DNA of 64,000 nucleotides. It comes from an uncultured Blautia sp. GTDB lineage: Bacteria > Bacillota > Clostridia > Lachnospirales > Lachnospiraceae. The stretch covers positions 133,099-197,098 of the forward strand of contig UQLX01000002.1 of the NCBI GenBank assembly GCA_900541985.1, written 5' to 3'. Position 1 is the first letter of the stretch. The number at the start of each line of letters is the position of its first letter. The notes beneath the pieces were generated by a model, which made no database searches, had not been told where the DNA came from, and saw only the letters and a list, made by a program, of their open reading frames with translations. Both the position numbers and the translations under genes were made by a program. Positions 25,902-35,108 of the stretch are shown here, one piece after another.

Positions 25902-26471
25902 CTATACGTCCAGCCTGAGCTGGATTTCCTCTTCTGCTTCTGCCTTAAAATCTTCCATCTGAACCGGATCCATTACAGGAAGCTCATCAATCGCCTGCAC
26001 TCCGAAAGATCTCAGAAATTCCTCTGTAGTACCAAAAAGAATAGGTCTGCCCGGCGCGTCCAGTCTTCCAAGCTCCTTTACCAGCTCATATTCTACCAGC
26101 TTATTTATCGCATGGTCGCATTTAACTCCGCGAATCTTTTCGATTTCTGCCTTTGTAACCGGCTGCTTATACGCAATGATCGACAGAGTTTCCAGCATCA
26201 CGTCTGTAAGAGCCGGCTTCTGGGGATGCATGGCGATCTGGATCAGATTATCGTAATATTCTTTTTTTGTACACATCTGATAGGACTGTTCCAGTTCAAT
26301 GACCTGAATCCCTCTGTCCTCATCCTGATATCGTTCCATCATGTGATGGATCAGCTTTCTTGTTGTATTTTTGTCCTGACCGACAGCCTCGGCAATACGG
26401 GAAAGCTCAACAGAATCCCCCATCGCAAAAAGGATTGCCTCAATTGCTGCCTCTGTTTTTTTTATTTCCAT
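25902..26471 (-). CDS. scpB: Segregation and condensation protein B
   Basis: Winged-helix subunit of the Smc-ScpAB condensin. The sequence has the family features EAILFAMGDSVELSRIAEAV, then LTDVMLETLSIIAYKQPVTKAEIEKIRGV and GRPILFGTTEEFLRSFG. 189 residues, normal. It follows scpA by 17 bases. Confidence 0.96.
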   Translation of the reverse strand: MEIKKTEAAIEAILFAMGDSVELSRIAEAVGQDKNTTRKLIHHMMERYQDEDRGIQVIELEQSYQMCTKKEYYDNLIQIAMHPQKPALTDVMLETLSIIAYKQPVTKAEIEKIRGVKCDHAINKLVEYELVKELGRLDAPGRPILFGTTEEFLRSFGVQAIDELPVMDPVQMEDFKAEAEEEIQLRLDV

Positions 26472-26488
26472 AAAACTCCTTATTCCCG

Positions 26489-27274
26489 TTATTCATCCGC
26501 AAATTCCGTCAGATGTCTCCATGTCAGCGGATCTTCCTTTACCTGAACCTGGATATCATCAAACAGCTCTTCCTGTTCCACACAGACGTATCCCATTTTC
26601 ATCAGTTCCAGTATGGATAAAAAAGTCACGATCACCTGTATTCTGGATGTCTGTCCCTCCAGCAGGCTCCGAAAGCTGAAGTTCCTGTGAGATGCCGCAT
26701 AGTCACGCATTTCCAGCATCTTGTCAGACAGACTGACTTCTTCTTTTTCTATAGTTCCGAATTTGCTGCGGATCGGATCCAGCTTGGATTCCTGTTTCTT
26801 CAGGATAGACTGATAGATCTGGTTAAGCTTTTCCAGTGTCAGAGATGAAAGAAGTTCCTGCGGATCCACCGGCTCCCGATATTTCAGCACCTCTCCCGGG
26901 ATTGTTGCTTTTTTGTAAAAAACTCCCGCGGCTCCGTCCAGCTTGTCTTTCAGCTCATAGGACATATACTTATACATTTTGTATTCCAGAAGCTTCTGTA
27001 CCAGTTCCTCCCGGGGATCCTCCTCTTCTCCCTCTTCATTCACTTCTCTTGGAAGCAGCATTTTACACTTGATATCCAACAGGGTAGCCGCCATTACCAG
27101 GAATTCACTCATCGTACCCAGATCCTCTGTTTCCATACCATGAATATATTCCATATACTGATCCGTGATCTCCACGATCGGAATATCATAAATATCAATT
27201 TTGTTTTTTTCAATGAGATGAAGAAGAAGATCCAAAGGACCTTCAAACACATTGATTTTAACGGGTATTGCCAT
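26489..27274 (-). CDS. scpA: Segregation and condensation protein A
   Basis: Kleisin subunit of bacterial condensin. Starts MAIPVKINVFEGPLDLLLHLI, the standard family N-terminus, and ends with the winged-helix that binds the Smc head (FLSILELMKMGYVCVEQEELFDDI). The ATG at 27274 is chosen over an upstream frame of 18 codons because family N-termini begin there and GGAG precedes it. 261 residues. It overlaps the 3' end of the phosphoesterase gene by 17 bases. Confidence 0.95.
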   Translation of the reverse strand: MAIPVKINVFEGPLDLLLHLIEKNKIDIYDIPIVEITDQYMEYIHGMETEDLGTMSEFLVMAATLLDIKCKMLLPREVNEEGEEEDPREELVQKLLEYKMYKYMSYELKDKLDGAAGVFYKKATIPGEVLKYREPVDPQELLSSLTLEKLNQIYQSILKKQESKLDPIRSKFGTIEKEEVSLSDKMLEMRDYAASHRNFSFRSLLEGQTSRIQVIVTFLSILELMKMGYVCVEQEELFDDIQVQVKEDPLTWRHLTEFADE

Positions 27275-28100
27275 CTTGGATATTTTCTCCTGTTGTTTGT
27301 TTATTTTCCGGAGGAGCCAGTTCTGCAAAGATCAGCTCCCGGGGATTATGGATACGAACAGGAACTGTATGCTCACCCAGTCCTGCGCTTACCAGCATAT
27401 GATGTCCGTTTTTGTGGAAATCCCCACAGCAGAATGGAGGAAGGAAAAGATACTGAGGGCAGGCAAGTCCGTAATGTTCGCTGAATCTCAGTACCCCTCC
27501 GTGATAATGCCCCGACAGGGTCAGATCCGCTCCCCATTCAAAATAGGCATTTCCATATTTGGGATTATGTGCCAAAAGCACAGATACTCCGCTTTCACTG
27601 GGATTGCCCAGCAGTTTTCTGATATATTCCGCATCCGGATAGGGTGATTTTGGTTTTTTGTAATATTCAACAGGAAGCTCCAGTCCATAAAAAACAAAAT
27701 CCGTCCCCTTCAGTCCTGTAATAACATGCTCGTTATGCAAAAAGCACACTCCGGCTCTGGTAAGCACATGCTCATATGCCAGATACTGCTTTTCCGTCCC
27801 GGGGTTCATGCGCATTTTATATTCATGATTTCCCATAGCGTAAAACACAGGAAATCTGTTTGCAAGTCTGCAGAAAAACCCGGTTACCGAAGCAGCAGTG
27901 GAGGGATCCGAGCTCACCACCATATCGCCTGCCACCAGAACCGCATCCGGCTCTGCTGTCTCTATCGCATGAAAAAGTTCCTGATTTTCATTGCCAAAAA
28001 CAAGTCCATGAAGGTCTGCCAGAACTGCCAGGCGTACAATGTTTTTATTTTTTATCTTTTCTGTCTTAAACCGATATGTTTTTGTTCTGAATGTTTTCAT
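27258..28100 (-). CDS. Metallophosphoesterase (calcineurin-like)
   Basis: Two-metal phosphoesterase. The five family motifs are visible: VLADLHG, VAGDMV, YAMGNHEYKM, LLAHNPK and LSGHYHGGVLRF. It has no membrane helix at the N-terminus, unlike the YkuE/LpxG type, but the motif layout is of that group. 280 residues. Operon member between the molybdopterin-binding gene and scpA. Substrate unknown. Confidence 0.88.
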   Translation of the reverse strand: MKTFRTKTYRFKTEKIKNKNIVRLAVLADLHGLVFGNENQELFHAIETAEPDAVLVAGDMVVSSDPSTAASVTGFFCRLANRFPVFYAMGNHEYKMRMNPGTEKQYLAYEHVLTRAGVCFLHNEHVITGLKGTDFVFYGLELPVEYYKKPKSPYPDAEYIRKLLGNPSESGVSVLLAHNPKYGNAYFEWGADLTLSGHYHGGVLRFSEHYGLACPQYLFLPPFCCGDFHKNGHHMLVSAGLGEHTVPVRIHNPRELIFAELAPPENKQTTGENIQDGNTR

Positions 28101-28118
28101 TCTTCTCCTCTGGAAGCT

Positions 28119-29147
28119 TTATTTCCCGAAACCACAGTTGGGAAATATGCAGCTGCTGCAGTTCAGGCAAAGCCCTCCCTCTCCATATGCCGCAATTTCT
28201 TCGCTGCGGACCGGATCATCTGCCATCACTCTGGGCAGGATCAGATCAAACACCGTCCGTTTGGCATACATGACACAACCCGGAAGACCCAAAACCGGTA
28301 TGTTTTTCCCGTTCTTTTTTATGTAAGCCAAAAGAAGCATCGCTCCGGGAAGCACAGGGGCTCCATAGCTTACAATCTCGGCTCCTGTATCCTTGATCGC
28401 ACCCGGTGTGCGGTCATCCGGATCCACGCTCATTCCGCCGCTGCAGACAACCATATCCGCCCCGGCTTCCACAAAGTCAAGTATATCCTGTGTGATCTGC
28501 TCCCGGACATCTCCCGGAAGTGTCTGCCCCATAATTTCACAGGGATATTCAGAAAGCTTATCTCGAAGGACCGGAGTAAACGTATCCTGGATCAAACCAT
28601 TTTTCACCTCACTGCCTGTGGTAACGATCCCTACTTTTTTCTTATGGAACGGCAGAATGGAAAAAACAGGATCAGATCCCGCTTTCTGGACTGCACGATC
28701 CATTTTTTCTTTTTCGATCACAAGAGGGATGATCCTGGTTCCCGCAATTTTATCCCCCTGATGCACCGGAAAATTTCCGTGCCTGGAAGCGATCATCATT
28801 TCACCGAGACTGTTCACCGCCAGAAGCGCTTCTTTTCTGATTTTCAAAAGACCATCACAGTCTGCGATCAATTCGATCTTTCCTTCCTTTACATCGGTAC
28901 CGTGCATATTTTCTCCTGCACAGATCTGGTACAGGATCTGCGCGCCTTCGTTTTCATGAAGGACGCCTTCCTGCTTTTCCCACACAAAAAGATGCTCTTT
29001 TCCTACAGACAAAAGCGCCGGAATGTCCTCTTCGCGAACTACATGACCCTTTTTAAAAAGAACTCCTTTTTTTTCATCTTTAATGATCTGCGTGATATCA
29101 TGACAAAGGACGTGCCCCACTGCATCTACTGTTCTGATTTCTTTCAT
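28119..29147 (-). CDS. Molybdopterin-binding protein, MoeA-like, with C-terminal Cys cluster
   Basis: MoCF_biosynth (PF00994) domain in the C-terminal half: VGIVTTGSEVKNG, then ADMVVCSGGMSVDPDDRTPGAI and GAPVLPGAM, the usual MPT-binding loops. The N-terminal part resembles the MoeA N-domain in outline but is diverged. The last 16 residues hold C327, C330, C333 and C338, a probable metal or Fe-S site not found in MoeA. Start at 29147 because GAGAGGA lies nine bases before that ATG. No other molybdenum cofactor gene is in the window. Confidence 0.82.
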   Translation of the reverse strand: MKEIRTVDAVGHVLCHDITQIIKDEKKGVLFKKGHVVREEDIPALLSVGKEHLFVWEKQEGVLHENEGAQILYQICAGENMHGTDVKEGKIELIADCDGLLKIRKEALLAVNSLGEMMIASRHGNFPVHQGDKIAGTRIIPLVIEKEKMDRAVQKAGSDPVFSILPFHKKKVGIVTTGSEVKNGLIQDTFTPVLRDKLSEYPCEIMGQTLPGDVREQITQDILDFVEAGADMVVCSGGMSVDPDDRTPGAIKDTGAEIVSYGAPVLPGAMLLLAYIKKNGKNIPVLGLPGCVMYAKRTVFDLILPRVMADDPVRSEEIAAYGEGGLCLNCSSCIFPNCGFGK

Positions 29148-29253
29148 TTGTATCATTCCTCTCACATTATAGCTTTTGCTTAAATCCATTTGGATTCTAT
29201 TATACCTCTGAGTCTGCCCCCTTGTCAAAAGAATTGTCTTTTTTCTGATTATC

Positions 29254-30435
29254 TCAAAAGCAGAATTCTCCTGCTGTAGATTTCAGGCAGTCCAGATAGC
29301 TGGCTTTCTTTACATTTTCTCCATATAAAACTGCAACCCGCCCAAGTTCTTTTCCATTCTGACTGCAGTAGATCAATTCTCCTGCCTTCTGTCCTTTTTT
29401 TACGGGAGCCTCCACTTCTTCGGGAACAGCAAGCTTTTTCTCCGGACTTTCTACCACGGTTCCATCTGTACTCAGATATCGAAAACTGCCTTCATAAACA
29501 AGCGGAACCTGTTTCCGGACTCCCCGCTTCACTGTTAATTCAGGGAGCTTTCCCGGATCTGTATCTTCATAAAGACTGCATCGAGAAAATCCGTAATCCA
29601 AAAGTGCCGCTGTTTCCCTTACCCTTGTTTTGGAATCCGGCGCAGCCATTACCACAGCAATCAGGCGGATTCCGTTTCTTTTTGCTACTGCCGAAAGGCA
29701 GAATCCGGCTTTGCTGGTACTTCCCGTCTTCAGTCCTACACAGCCTTTGTAGCTCCGTATCAGACGATTTGTATTGGAAAGGCCAAATTCCTTTGTTCCC
29801 TGCTTTGTTGTATGAGTGATCGTATCCATCCACACAGAAGAATATTCCAGTATCTGCGGGTATTTGTTTATCAGTTCTCTGCTCATCAGAGCAATATCAT
29901 AGGGGGTTGTATAATGTTCATCCGAATCCGTCAGACCACAACAGTCTACAAAGTGTGTATGCTTCATCCCAAGCTCCTGCGCCCGGGTATTCATTCTTTT
30001 TACAAATTCAGGTTCACTTCCGGCAATATGCTCTGCCATGGCTACGCTGGCATCATTTCCGGAAGCGATCACAATACATTTGATCATAGTCTCCACACTT
30101 TGTGTTTCTCCTTCCTCCAGAAAAACCTGAGAGCCTCCCATTGATTTTGCGTAAGCGCTTGTCGTGACCATATCCTCCGGTTTTATCTTGCCCTCCGCCA
30201 TATGGTCGTAAATCAGAAGCAATGTCATGATTTTTGTTACACTGGCCGGACATCTTCGGGTATCCATGTCCTTTTCAGCGATCACAGTTCCCGTTTCCGG
30301 TTCCATGAGAACATAAGCCGGAACAGAAAGAGACAGATGATCCTCATTTACTTCCGCCATCACCGGACTGCAGGGACACACCAGACTGACGAGGCACAGA
30401 ACCACACAAAAAAGGTTTTTCCATTTCAGAATCAT
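29254..30435 (-). CDS. D-alanyl-D-alanine carboxypeptidase (DacA/DacF-like, peptidase S11)
   Basis: Second PBP5-type carboxypeptidase. Signal peptide at residues 1-27, S65-VTK, ASGND and LKTGSTSKAGFC motifs, with a C-terminal beta domain containing VEAPVKKGQKAGEL. 393 residues. Closely similar in plan to the paralog at 23.8-25.0 kb, suggesting an old duplication. It lies between cardiolipin synthase and the molybdopterin-binding gene. AGGAGG precedes the ATG. Confidence 0.93.
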   Translation of the reverse strand: MILKWKNLFCVVLCLVSLVCPCSPVMAEVNEDHLSLSVPAYVLMEPETGTVIAEKDMDTRRCPASVTKIMTLLLIYDHMAEGKIKPEDMVTTSAYAKSMGGSQVFLEEGETQSVETMIKCIVIASGNDASVAMAEHIAGSEPEFVKRMNTRAQELGMKHTHFVDCCGLTDSDEHYTTPYDIALMSRELINKYPQILEYSSVWMDTITHTTKQGTKEFGLSNTNRLIRSYKGCVGLKTGSTSKAGFCLSAVAKRNGIRLIAVVMAAPDSKTRVRETAALLDYGFSRCSLYEDTDPGKLPELTVKRGVRKQVPLVYEGSFRYLSTDGTVVESPEKKLAVPEEVEAPVKKGQKAGELIYCSQNGKELGRVAVLYGENVKKASYLDCLKSTAGEFCF

Positions 30436-30506
30436 AGAAAGCCTCCTGATAGAGCTGTTCTATACTATTCTAAATGAAAAAACCTTAAAATATGCCTGCT
30501 TTCCTT

Positions 30507-32069
30507 TTAAAGCAAAGGCGCAAATGCCCTCAGTATACTCTGAAACCCTCTGACAAAAATATTTCTGTTTTTACAAAAATCAATGCTGATAGGATCACAA
30601 TAATGCATTGTTTCAACAAAGTCATCCAGTATATCGCTGATCACAGGGTTTCTGTAGATCCAGACCCCGTCCTCAAAGTGCAGATACAGGCTGCGGTAAT
30701 CCAGATTGATCGTACCCACTACCGCAATCTCATCATCACACACAAAAGATTTTGCATGAAGAAAGCCAGGCTGGTATTCATAGATCTTTACTCCAGCCTC
30801 GATCAGCTGTTCATAATAAGACTGCGTAAGAAGAAACACCATTTTTTTGTCCGGTACACCGGGCGTCATAATCCGTACATCTACCCCGCCTTTTGCGGCA
30901 AGACACAGAGCGGTCATCATCTCATTATCAATGATCAGATATGGGGTACAGATATAAACATATTTTTTTGCACGGTTTATGATATTCAGATAAATATTCT
31001 CACCCAGCACCTCTCCGTCCAGGGGAGTGTCGCTGAAAGGCTGTACCAGACCGCTGCCGGGAAATTCTTCCGGGTGATACGCATGAGGAAAGAATTTTTT
31101 ATAATCAATGGGGTCCTGTATCCCATTGATCACATTCCACATATGAAGGAACATGATAGTCATGTTCCAGACAGCTTCTCCTCTCAGTACAACAGCCGTG
31201 TCCTTCCAGTGACCGAAACGTTCCCTTTGGTTAATATATTCGTCCGCCAGATTTATGCCGCCTGTAAAGCCGGTTTTTCCGTCGATCACACAGATTTTTC
31301 GATGATCGCGGTTATTCTGGATAATATTAAGCATCGGGCGGAAAGGATTGAATACTCTGCATCTGATCCCCTTTTCCTCCAGAAACCGGTCGTATTTATG
31401 GGGCAGAGTAGTCAGACAGCCAAAGCCGTCATAGATCAGCCTTACATCTACTCCCTCTGCCGCTTTTCTTTCCAGAATGTCCAGGATTGTACGCCACATG
31501 ACACCATCATTGATAATAAAGTACTCAATATATATATACTGTTCTGCCTGCTCCAGTTCCCTGACCAGGACAGGAAACATATCATCTCCTACCTGAAAGT
31601 ACTCTGCCTCTGTATGCTGATGAGCCGGAAAAGCAGAAAGCCGGCAGATATATTCTGACTGTACCGCCGCAGAAGGATCTTCCGCCTCCAGTCTCTCATA
31701 GATTTCCGGATCCGCCTGCAGGTAAGGAATACTTTCTCTGCGTATTTTTTCATACTGGATCTGCATGTAGTCCGCAATACGGGACTGTCCAAAAAGCATG
31801 TACAGTAAAAGTCCAAAAACAGGAAATGCCATGATCAGCATGGTCCATCCCAGCTTATAAGAAGGGTTGATCCTTTTGTTCAGAATCCAGAGCACAGCGA
31901 TTAAACTGACCACTGTAATCGCCAGAGAAATATATTTGGAGTACTCCGCCAGTTTCCACACCAAAAGAAACAGCCAGATAAGCTGCAGAAGCATGGCAAG
32001 AACCACATAGAAAATTCTGTTAAATAAAAGCTTCAGCACTTTTTTCAAAAACATGATGATATAACTCAT
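30507..32069 (-). CDS. cls: Cardiolipin synthase
   Basis: Phospholipase D-family enzyme that condenses two phosphatidylglycerols. Two N-terminal membrane helices (about residues 10-35 and 40-58) and then two HKD motifs: HRKICVIDGKTGFTGG and HAKSFVCDDEIAVVGTINLD. 520 residues is normal for the bacterial Cls. Its start lies just past the rpsU terminator; it may have its own promoter within rpsU or its trailer. pgsA, which supplies the substrate pathway, lies at 42.4 kb. Confidence 0.94.
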   Translation of the reverse strand: MSYIIMFLKKVLKLLFNRIFYVVLAMLLQLIWLFLLVWKLAEYSKYISLAITVVSLIAVLWILNKRINPSYKLGWTMLIMAFPVFGLLLYMLFGQSRIADYMQIQYEKIRRESIPYLQADPEIYERLEAEDPSAAVQSEYICRLSAFPAHQHTEAEYFQVGDDMFPVLVRELEQAEQYIYIEYFIINDGVMWRTILDILERKAAEGVDVRLIYDGFGCLTTLPHKYDRFLEEKGIRCRVFNPFRPMLNIIQNNRDHRKICVIDGKTGFTGGINLADEYINQRERFGHWKDTAVVLRGEAVWNMTIMFLHMWNVINGIQDPIDYKKFFPHAYHPEEFPGSGLVQPFSDTPLDGEVLGENIYLNIINRAKKYVYICTPYLIIDNEMMTALCLAAKGGVDVRIMTPGVPDKKMVFLLTQSYYEQLIEAGVKIYEYQPGFLHAKSFVCDDEIAVVGTINLDYRSLYLHFEDGVWIYRNPVISDILDDFVETMHYCDPISIDFCKNRNIFVRGFQSILRAFAPLL

Positions 32070-32086
32070 TCCAGCTCTCCAGATTT

Positions 32087-32120
32087 AAAAATCCCTGACA
32101 ATTAAATGTCAGGGATTTTT
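32087..32120. terminator. Terminator downstream of rpsU
   Basis: AAAAATCCCTGACA / TGTCAGGGATTTTT arms around a short A/T loop, giving T runs on both strands. On the minus strand it directly follows the rpsU stop. Confidence 0.85.
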
Positions 32121-32128
32121 GCGCACAA

Positions 32129-32305
32129 TTAATTATATTTACGTTTTCTTGCGGCTTCAGATTTTTTCTTACGACGAACGCTTGGTTTCTCGTAATGCTC
32201 TCTTTTGCGGATTTCCTGCTGGATACCTGCTTTTGCACAGCTTCTCTTGAATCTGCGAAGAGCGCTATCTAAAGTCTCGTTCTCTTTTACGATAACGTTT
32301 GACAT
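32129..32305 (-). CDS. rpsU: 30S ribosomal protein S21
   Basis: Small basic ribosomal protein. Starts MSNVIVKENETLDSALRRFKRSCAKAG and ends in a Lys/Arg tail, 58 residues, the usual size. The ATG at 32305 is the family start; the open frame extends further upstream but has no homology-like content. A promoter and an inverted repeat lie in the leader. Confidence 0.97.
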   Translation of the reverse strand: MSNVIVKENETLDSALRRFKRSCAKAGIQQEIRKREHYEKPSVRRKKKSEAARKRKYN

Positions 32306-32325
32306 AGACTCACACCTAACCTCCC

Positions 32326-32413
32326 TCCAGTTGTAGATTGTGCTAAAATACAACTGTCTGGGTATTTTTCTTGCACGAGTTATATTATATATCATAGGCT
32401 CGACTTTCGTCAA
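32326..32413 (-). promoter_or_regulatory. rpsU promoter and leader hairpin
   Basis: Minus strand TTGACG (32413-32408), 18-base spacer, TATAAT (32389-32384). In the transcribed leader, CAGTTGTA and TACAACTG (32356-32349 and 32335-32328) form an 8-bp inverted repeat immediately before the GGAGGGAG ribosome binding region, so the hairpin could affect access to it. Confidence 0.6.
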
Positions 32414-32454
32414 CAGCTTTTGGTTAATTTTGCAAAATATTTTTTTACTTTTCT

Positions 32455-35094
32455 TTACGCCAGCTGCTGTTCCAGGATTCCTGCCGCTGCATCAATGGCT
32501 TCCTGGGCTTTTTCCGGATTCTTACCGCCGGCCTGAGCCATATTCGGACGACCGCCTCCGCCTCCGCCTGCAATGGCTGCCACTGCCTTGATCAGATTTC
32601 CGGCATGAGCTCCGGCTTTCTGTGCCCCGTCTGTAGCCATGGCAAGAAGATTTACTTTACCGCCGTTTACAGCAGCAAGAAGTACAACACCTTCTCCAAG
32701 CTTTTCTTTCAGCTGATCGCCCAGATCACGAAGTCCGTTCATGTCAACGCCTTCTACTTTGGCAGCAAGAAGCTTCACACCTTTTACTTCCACAACCTGG
32801 TTCATAACATCGCCGAGGGATCCCTGTGCCAGTTTGCTCTTCAGGGAATCATTCTCACTGTGAAGAGCCTTTACTTCAGCCTGAAGATGAGTGATCTTCT
32901 CTGTCACTTCAGAAGGCTGGGTCTTCAGAGCCTTTGCAGCCTCTCTGAGCATCTGCTCCTGATGTTTGTAATAGTCTACCACTGCATTTCCGGTAAGCGC
33001 TTCAATACGGCGGACACCTGCTGCAATACCGGATTCGGAAACGATCTTAAAGAGCATGATCGAAGATGTATTCTTTACATGAGTACCTCCGCAAAGCTCT
33101 TTAGAAAAATCTCCCATGGATACTACACGTACCTTCTGATCATATTTTTCTCCAAAAAGAGCCATAGCTCCGGATTTCTTTGCCTCTTCAATATCCATCA
33201 CTGCTGTCTCTACCGGAAGGGCAGCCTGAATCTCCTGATTTACAAGAGCCTCTGTTTTTTCCAGCTCTTCTTCTGTCATTGCCTGGAAATGAGCAAAGTC
33301 AAATCTTAATCTGTCCGGTGTTACCAGAGAACCTTTCTGCTCTACATGGGATCCAAGAACAGTTTTCAGCGCCTTCTGAAGAAGATGAGTCGCACTGTGG
33401 TTCTTCTCTGTATCACGACGCTTGCTTTCTGCCACTTTCAGGGAAACCGTTTCTCCCTGAGAGATCATACCGGATTCCATATATCCCACATGGCCGAATT
33501 TGCCGCCGCGAAGCTTAATGGTATCCTCCACTACAAATTTGCCATTGGCAGTCCCGATCACACCGGTATCGCCTTCCTGACCGCCCATTGTGGCATAGAA
33601 CGGAGTTTCTTTTACAAAAACAGTACCCTTCTGGCCTTCTACCAGAGAAGCAGTCAGTTCGCTTTCTCCTGCAAGAACAGTTACCTCTGACTCATAAGAA
33701 AGATGATCGTAGCCTGTAAATTCTGTTGTGACAGAAGGATCGATCTCGTCATAAACGGTAGCATCTGCACCCATATAGTTGGTCACCTCACGGGCAGTAC
33801 GCGCTTTTACTCTCTGCTCTTCCATGGCAGCCTGGAATCCATCTTCATCAATTCCATAACCCTTTTCTTCAAGAATCTCTTTTGTAAGATCAAGAGGGAA
33901 TCCATAAGTATCATAAAGCTTAAATGCATTTTCTCCGGAAAGCGTTTTTTCGCCTTTTGCTTTCATCTCCTCTTCCATATCAGAAAGGATGCGGAGACCC
34001 TGGTCGATGGTTTTGTTAAACTGGTTTTCTTCGTTGGTAAGTACCTTGAAGATAAATTCCTTTTTCTCCTCAAGTTCCGGATATCCGTCTTTGGAACCTT
34101 TGATTACTTCTGCACTTAATTTTGCAAGGAAAATTCCCTCAATACCCAGAAGATGTCCATGACGTGCGGCACGGCGGATCAGACGGCGGAGAACGTAACC
34201 GCGGCCTTCGTTTGTCGGCATGATACCGTCAGAAATCATAAATGTAGCAGAACGGATGTGATCTGTGATCAGGCGGATGGAAACATCATCCTGATATTCT
34301 TTTCCGTATTCCTTATCTGCTACCTGGCAGACAAGATTACGAAGAGAGCAGATCGTATCCACATCAAAAATAGAATCCACATCCTGGACAACTACAGCCA
34401 GACGCTCCAGTCCCATACCTGTATCGATGTTCTTGTACTGCAGTGTTTCATAATTGCCGTTTCCGTCATTTTCAAACTGTGTAAATACGTTGTTCCACAC
34501 TTCCATATAGCGGTCACATTCGCATCCTACTGTACAGTCCGGTTTGCCGCAGCCGTATTTTTCTCCACGGTCATAATAGATTTCTGAACATGGACCGCAG
34601 GGGCCTGCGCCATGCTCCCAGAAATTATCTTCCTTTCCAAAACGGAAAATACGTTCAGCCGGAATACCAATCTCTTTATTCCAGATCTCAAACGCCTCAT
34701 CATCTTCCAGGTATACGGAAGGATACAGACGTTCCGGATCCAGACCGACAACCTCTGTCAGAAACTCCCAGGACCAGGCAATGGCTTCATGCTTGAAATA
34801 ATCTCCGAAAGAAAAGTTTCCGAGCATCTCAAAGAAAGTGCCATGGCGGGCTGTTTTTCCGACATTCTCAATATCGCCGGTACGAATACATTTCTGGCAG
34901 GTTGCCACTCTTGTCTTTGGCGGGATCTCAGCCCCTGTAAAGTAAGGCTTCAGAGGAGCCATACCTGCATTGATCAGCAGAAGGCTCTTATCTCCCTGTG
35001 GTACAAGGGAAAAGCTTTTCATAACAAGATGTCCCTTGCTCTCCATAAAATCCAGGAACATCTGACGAAGCTCGTTTACTCCGTATTTTTTCAT
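32455..35094 (-). CDS. alaS: Alanyl-tRNA synthetase
   Basis: Charges tRNA-Ala. Class II core at the N-terminus (MKKYGVNELRQMFLDF, then GHLVMKSFSLVP), editing domain with HSATHLL and CGGTHV metal-binding motifs, and a C-terminal DHHA1 domain with the Gly-rich AIAGGGGGGRPNMAQAGG. 879 residues, normal. The ATG at 35094 follows AGGAGG; a slightly longer frame begins within tyrS. It lies 14 bases after tyrS with no terminator between, so it should be co-transcribed from the Tyr T-box leader. Confidence 0.98.
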   Translation of the reverse strand: MKKYGVNELRQMFLDFMESKGHLVMKSFSLVPQGDKSLLLINAGMAPLKPYFTGAEIPPKTRVATCQKCIRTGDIENVGKTARHGTFFEMLGNFSFGDYFKHEAIAWSWEFLTEVVGLDPERLYPSVYLEDDEAFEIWNKEIGIPAERIFRFGKEDNFWEHGAGPCGPCSEIYYDRGEKYGCGKPDCTVGCECDRYMEVWNNVFTQFENDGNGNYETLQYKNIDTGMGLERLAVVVQDVDSIFDVDTICSLRNLVCQVADKEYGKEYQDDVSIRLITDHIRSATFMISDGIMPTNEGRGYVLRRLIRRAARHGHLLGIEGIFLAKLSAEVIKGSKDGYPELEEKKEFIFKVLTNEENQFNKTIDQGLRILSDMEEEMKAKGEKTLSGENAFKLYDTYGFPLDLTKEILEEKGYGIDEDGFQAAMEEQRVKARTAREVTNYMGADATVYDEIDPSVTTEFTGYDHLSYESEVTVLAGESELTASLVEGQKGTVFVKETPFYATMGGQEGDTGVIGTANGKFVVEDTIKLRGGKFGHVGYMESGMISQGETVSLKVAESKRRDTEKNHSATHLLQKALKTVLGSHVEQKGSLVTPDRLRFDFAHFQAMTEEELEKTEALVNQEIQAALPVETAVMDIEEAKKSGAMALFGEKYDQKVRVVSMGDFSKELCGGTHVKNTSSIMLFKIVSESGIAAGVRRIEALTGNAVVDYYKHQEQMLREAAKALKTQPSEVTEKITHLQAEVKALHSENDSLKSKLAQGSLGDVMNQVVEVKGVKLLAAKVEGVDMNGLRDLGDQLKEKLGEGVVLLAAVNGGKVNLLAMATDGAQKAGAHAGNLIKAVAAIAGGGGGGRPNMAQAGGKNPEKAQEAIDAAAGILEQQLA

Positions 35095-35108
35095 GATCGT
35101 TTCCTCCT

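Noticed and set aside
27726..29183. 485-codon plus-strand frame across the phosphoesterase and molybdopterin-binding genes
   Set aside because: Spans two real minus-strand genes and their gap; composition is not protein-like.
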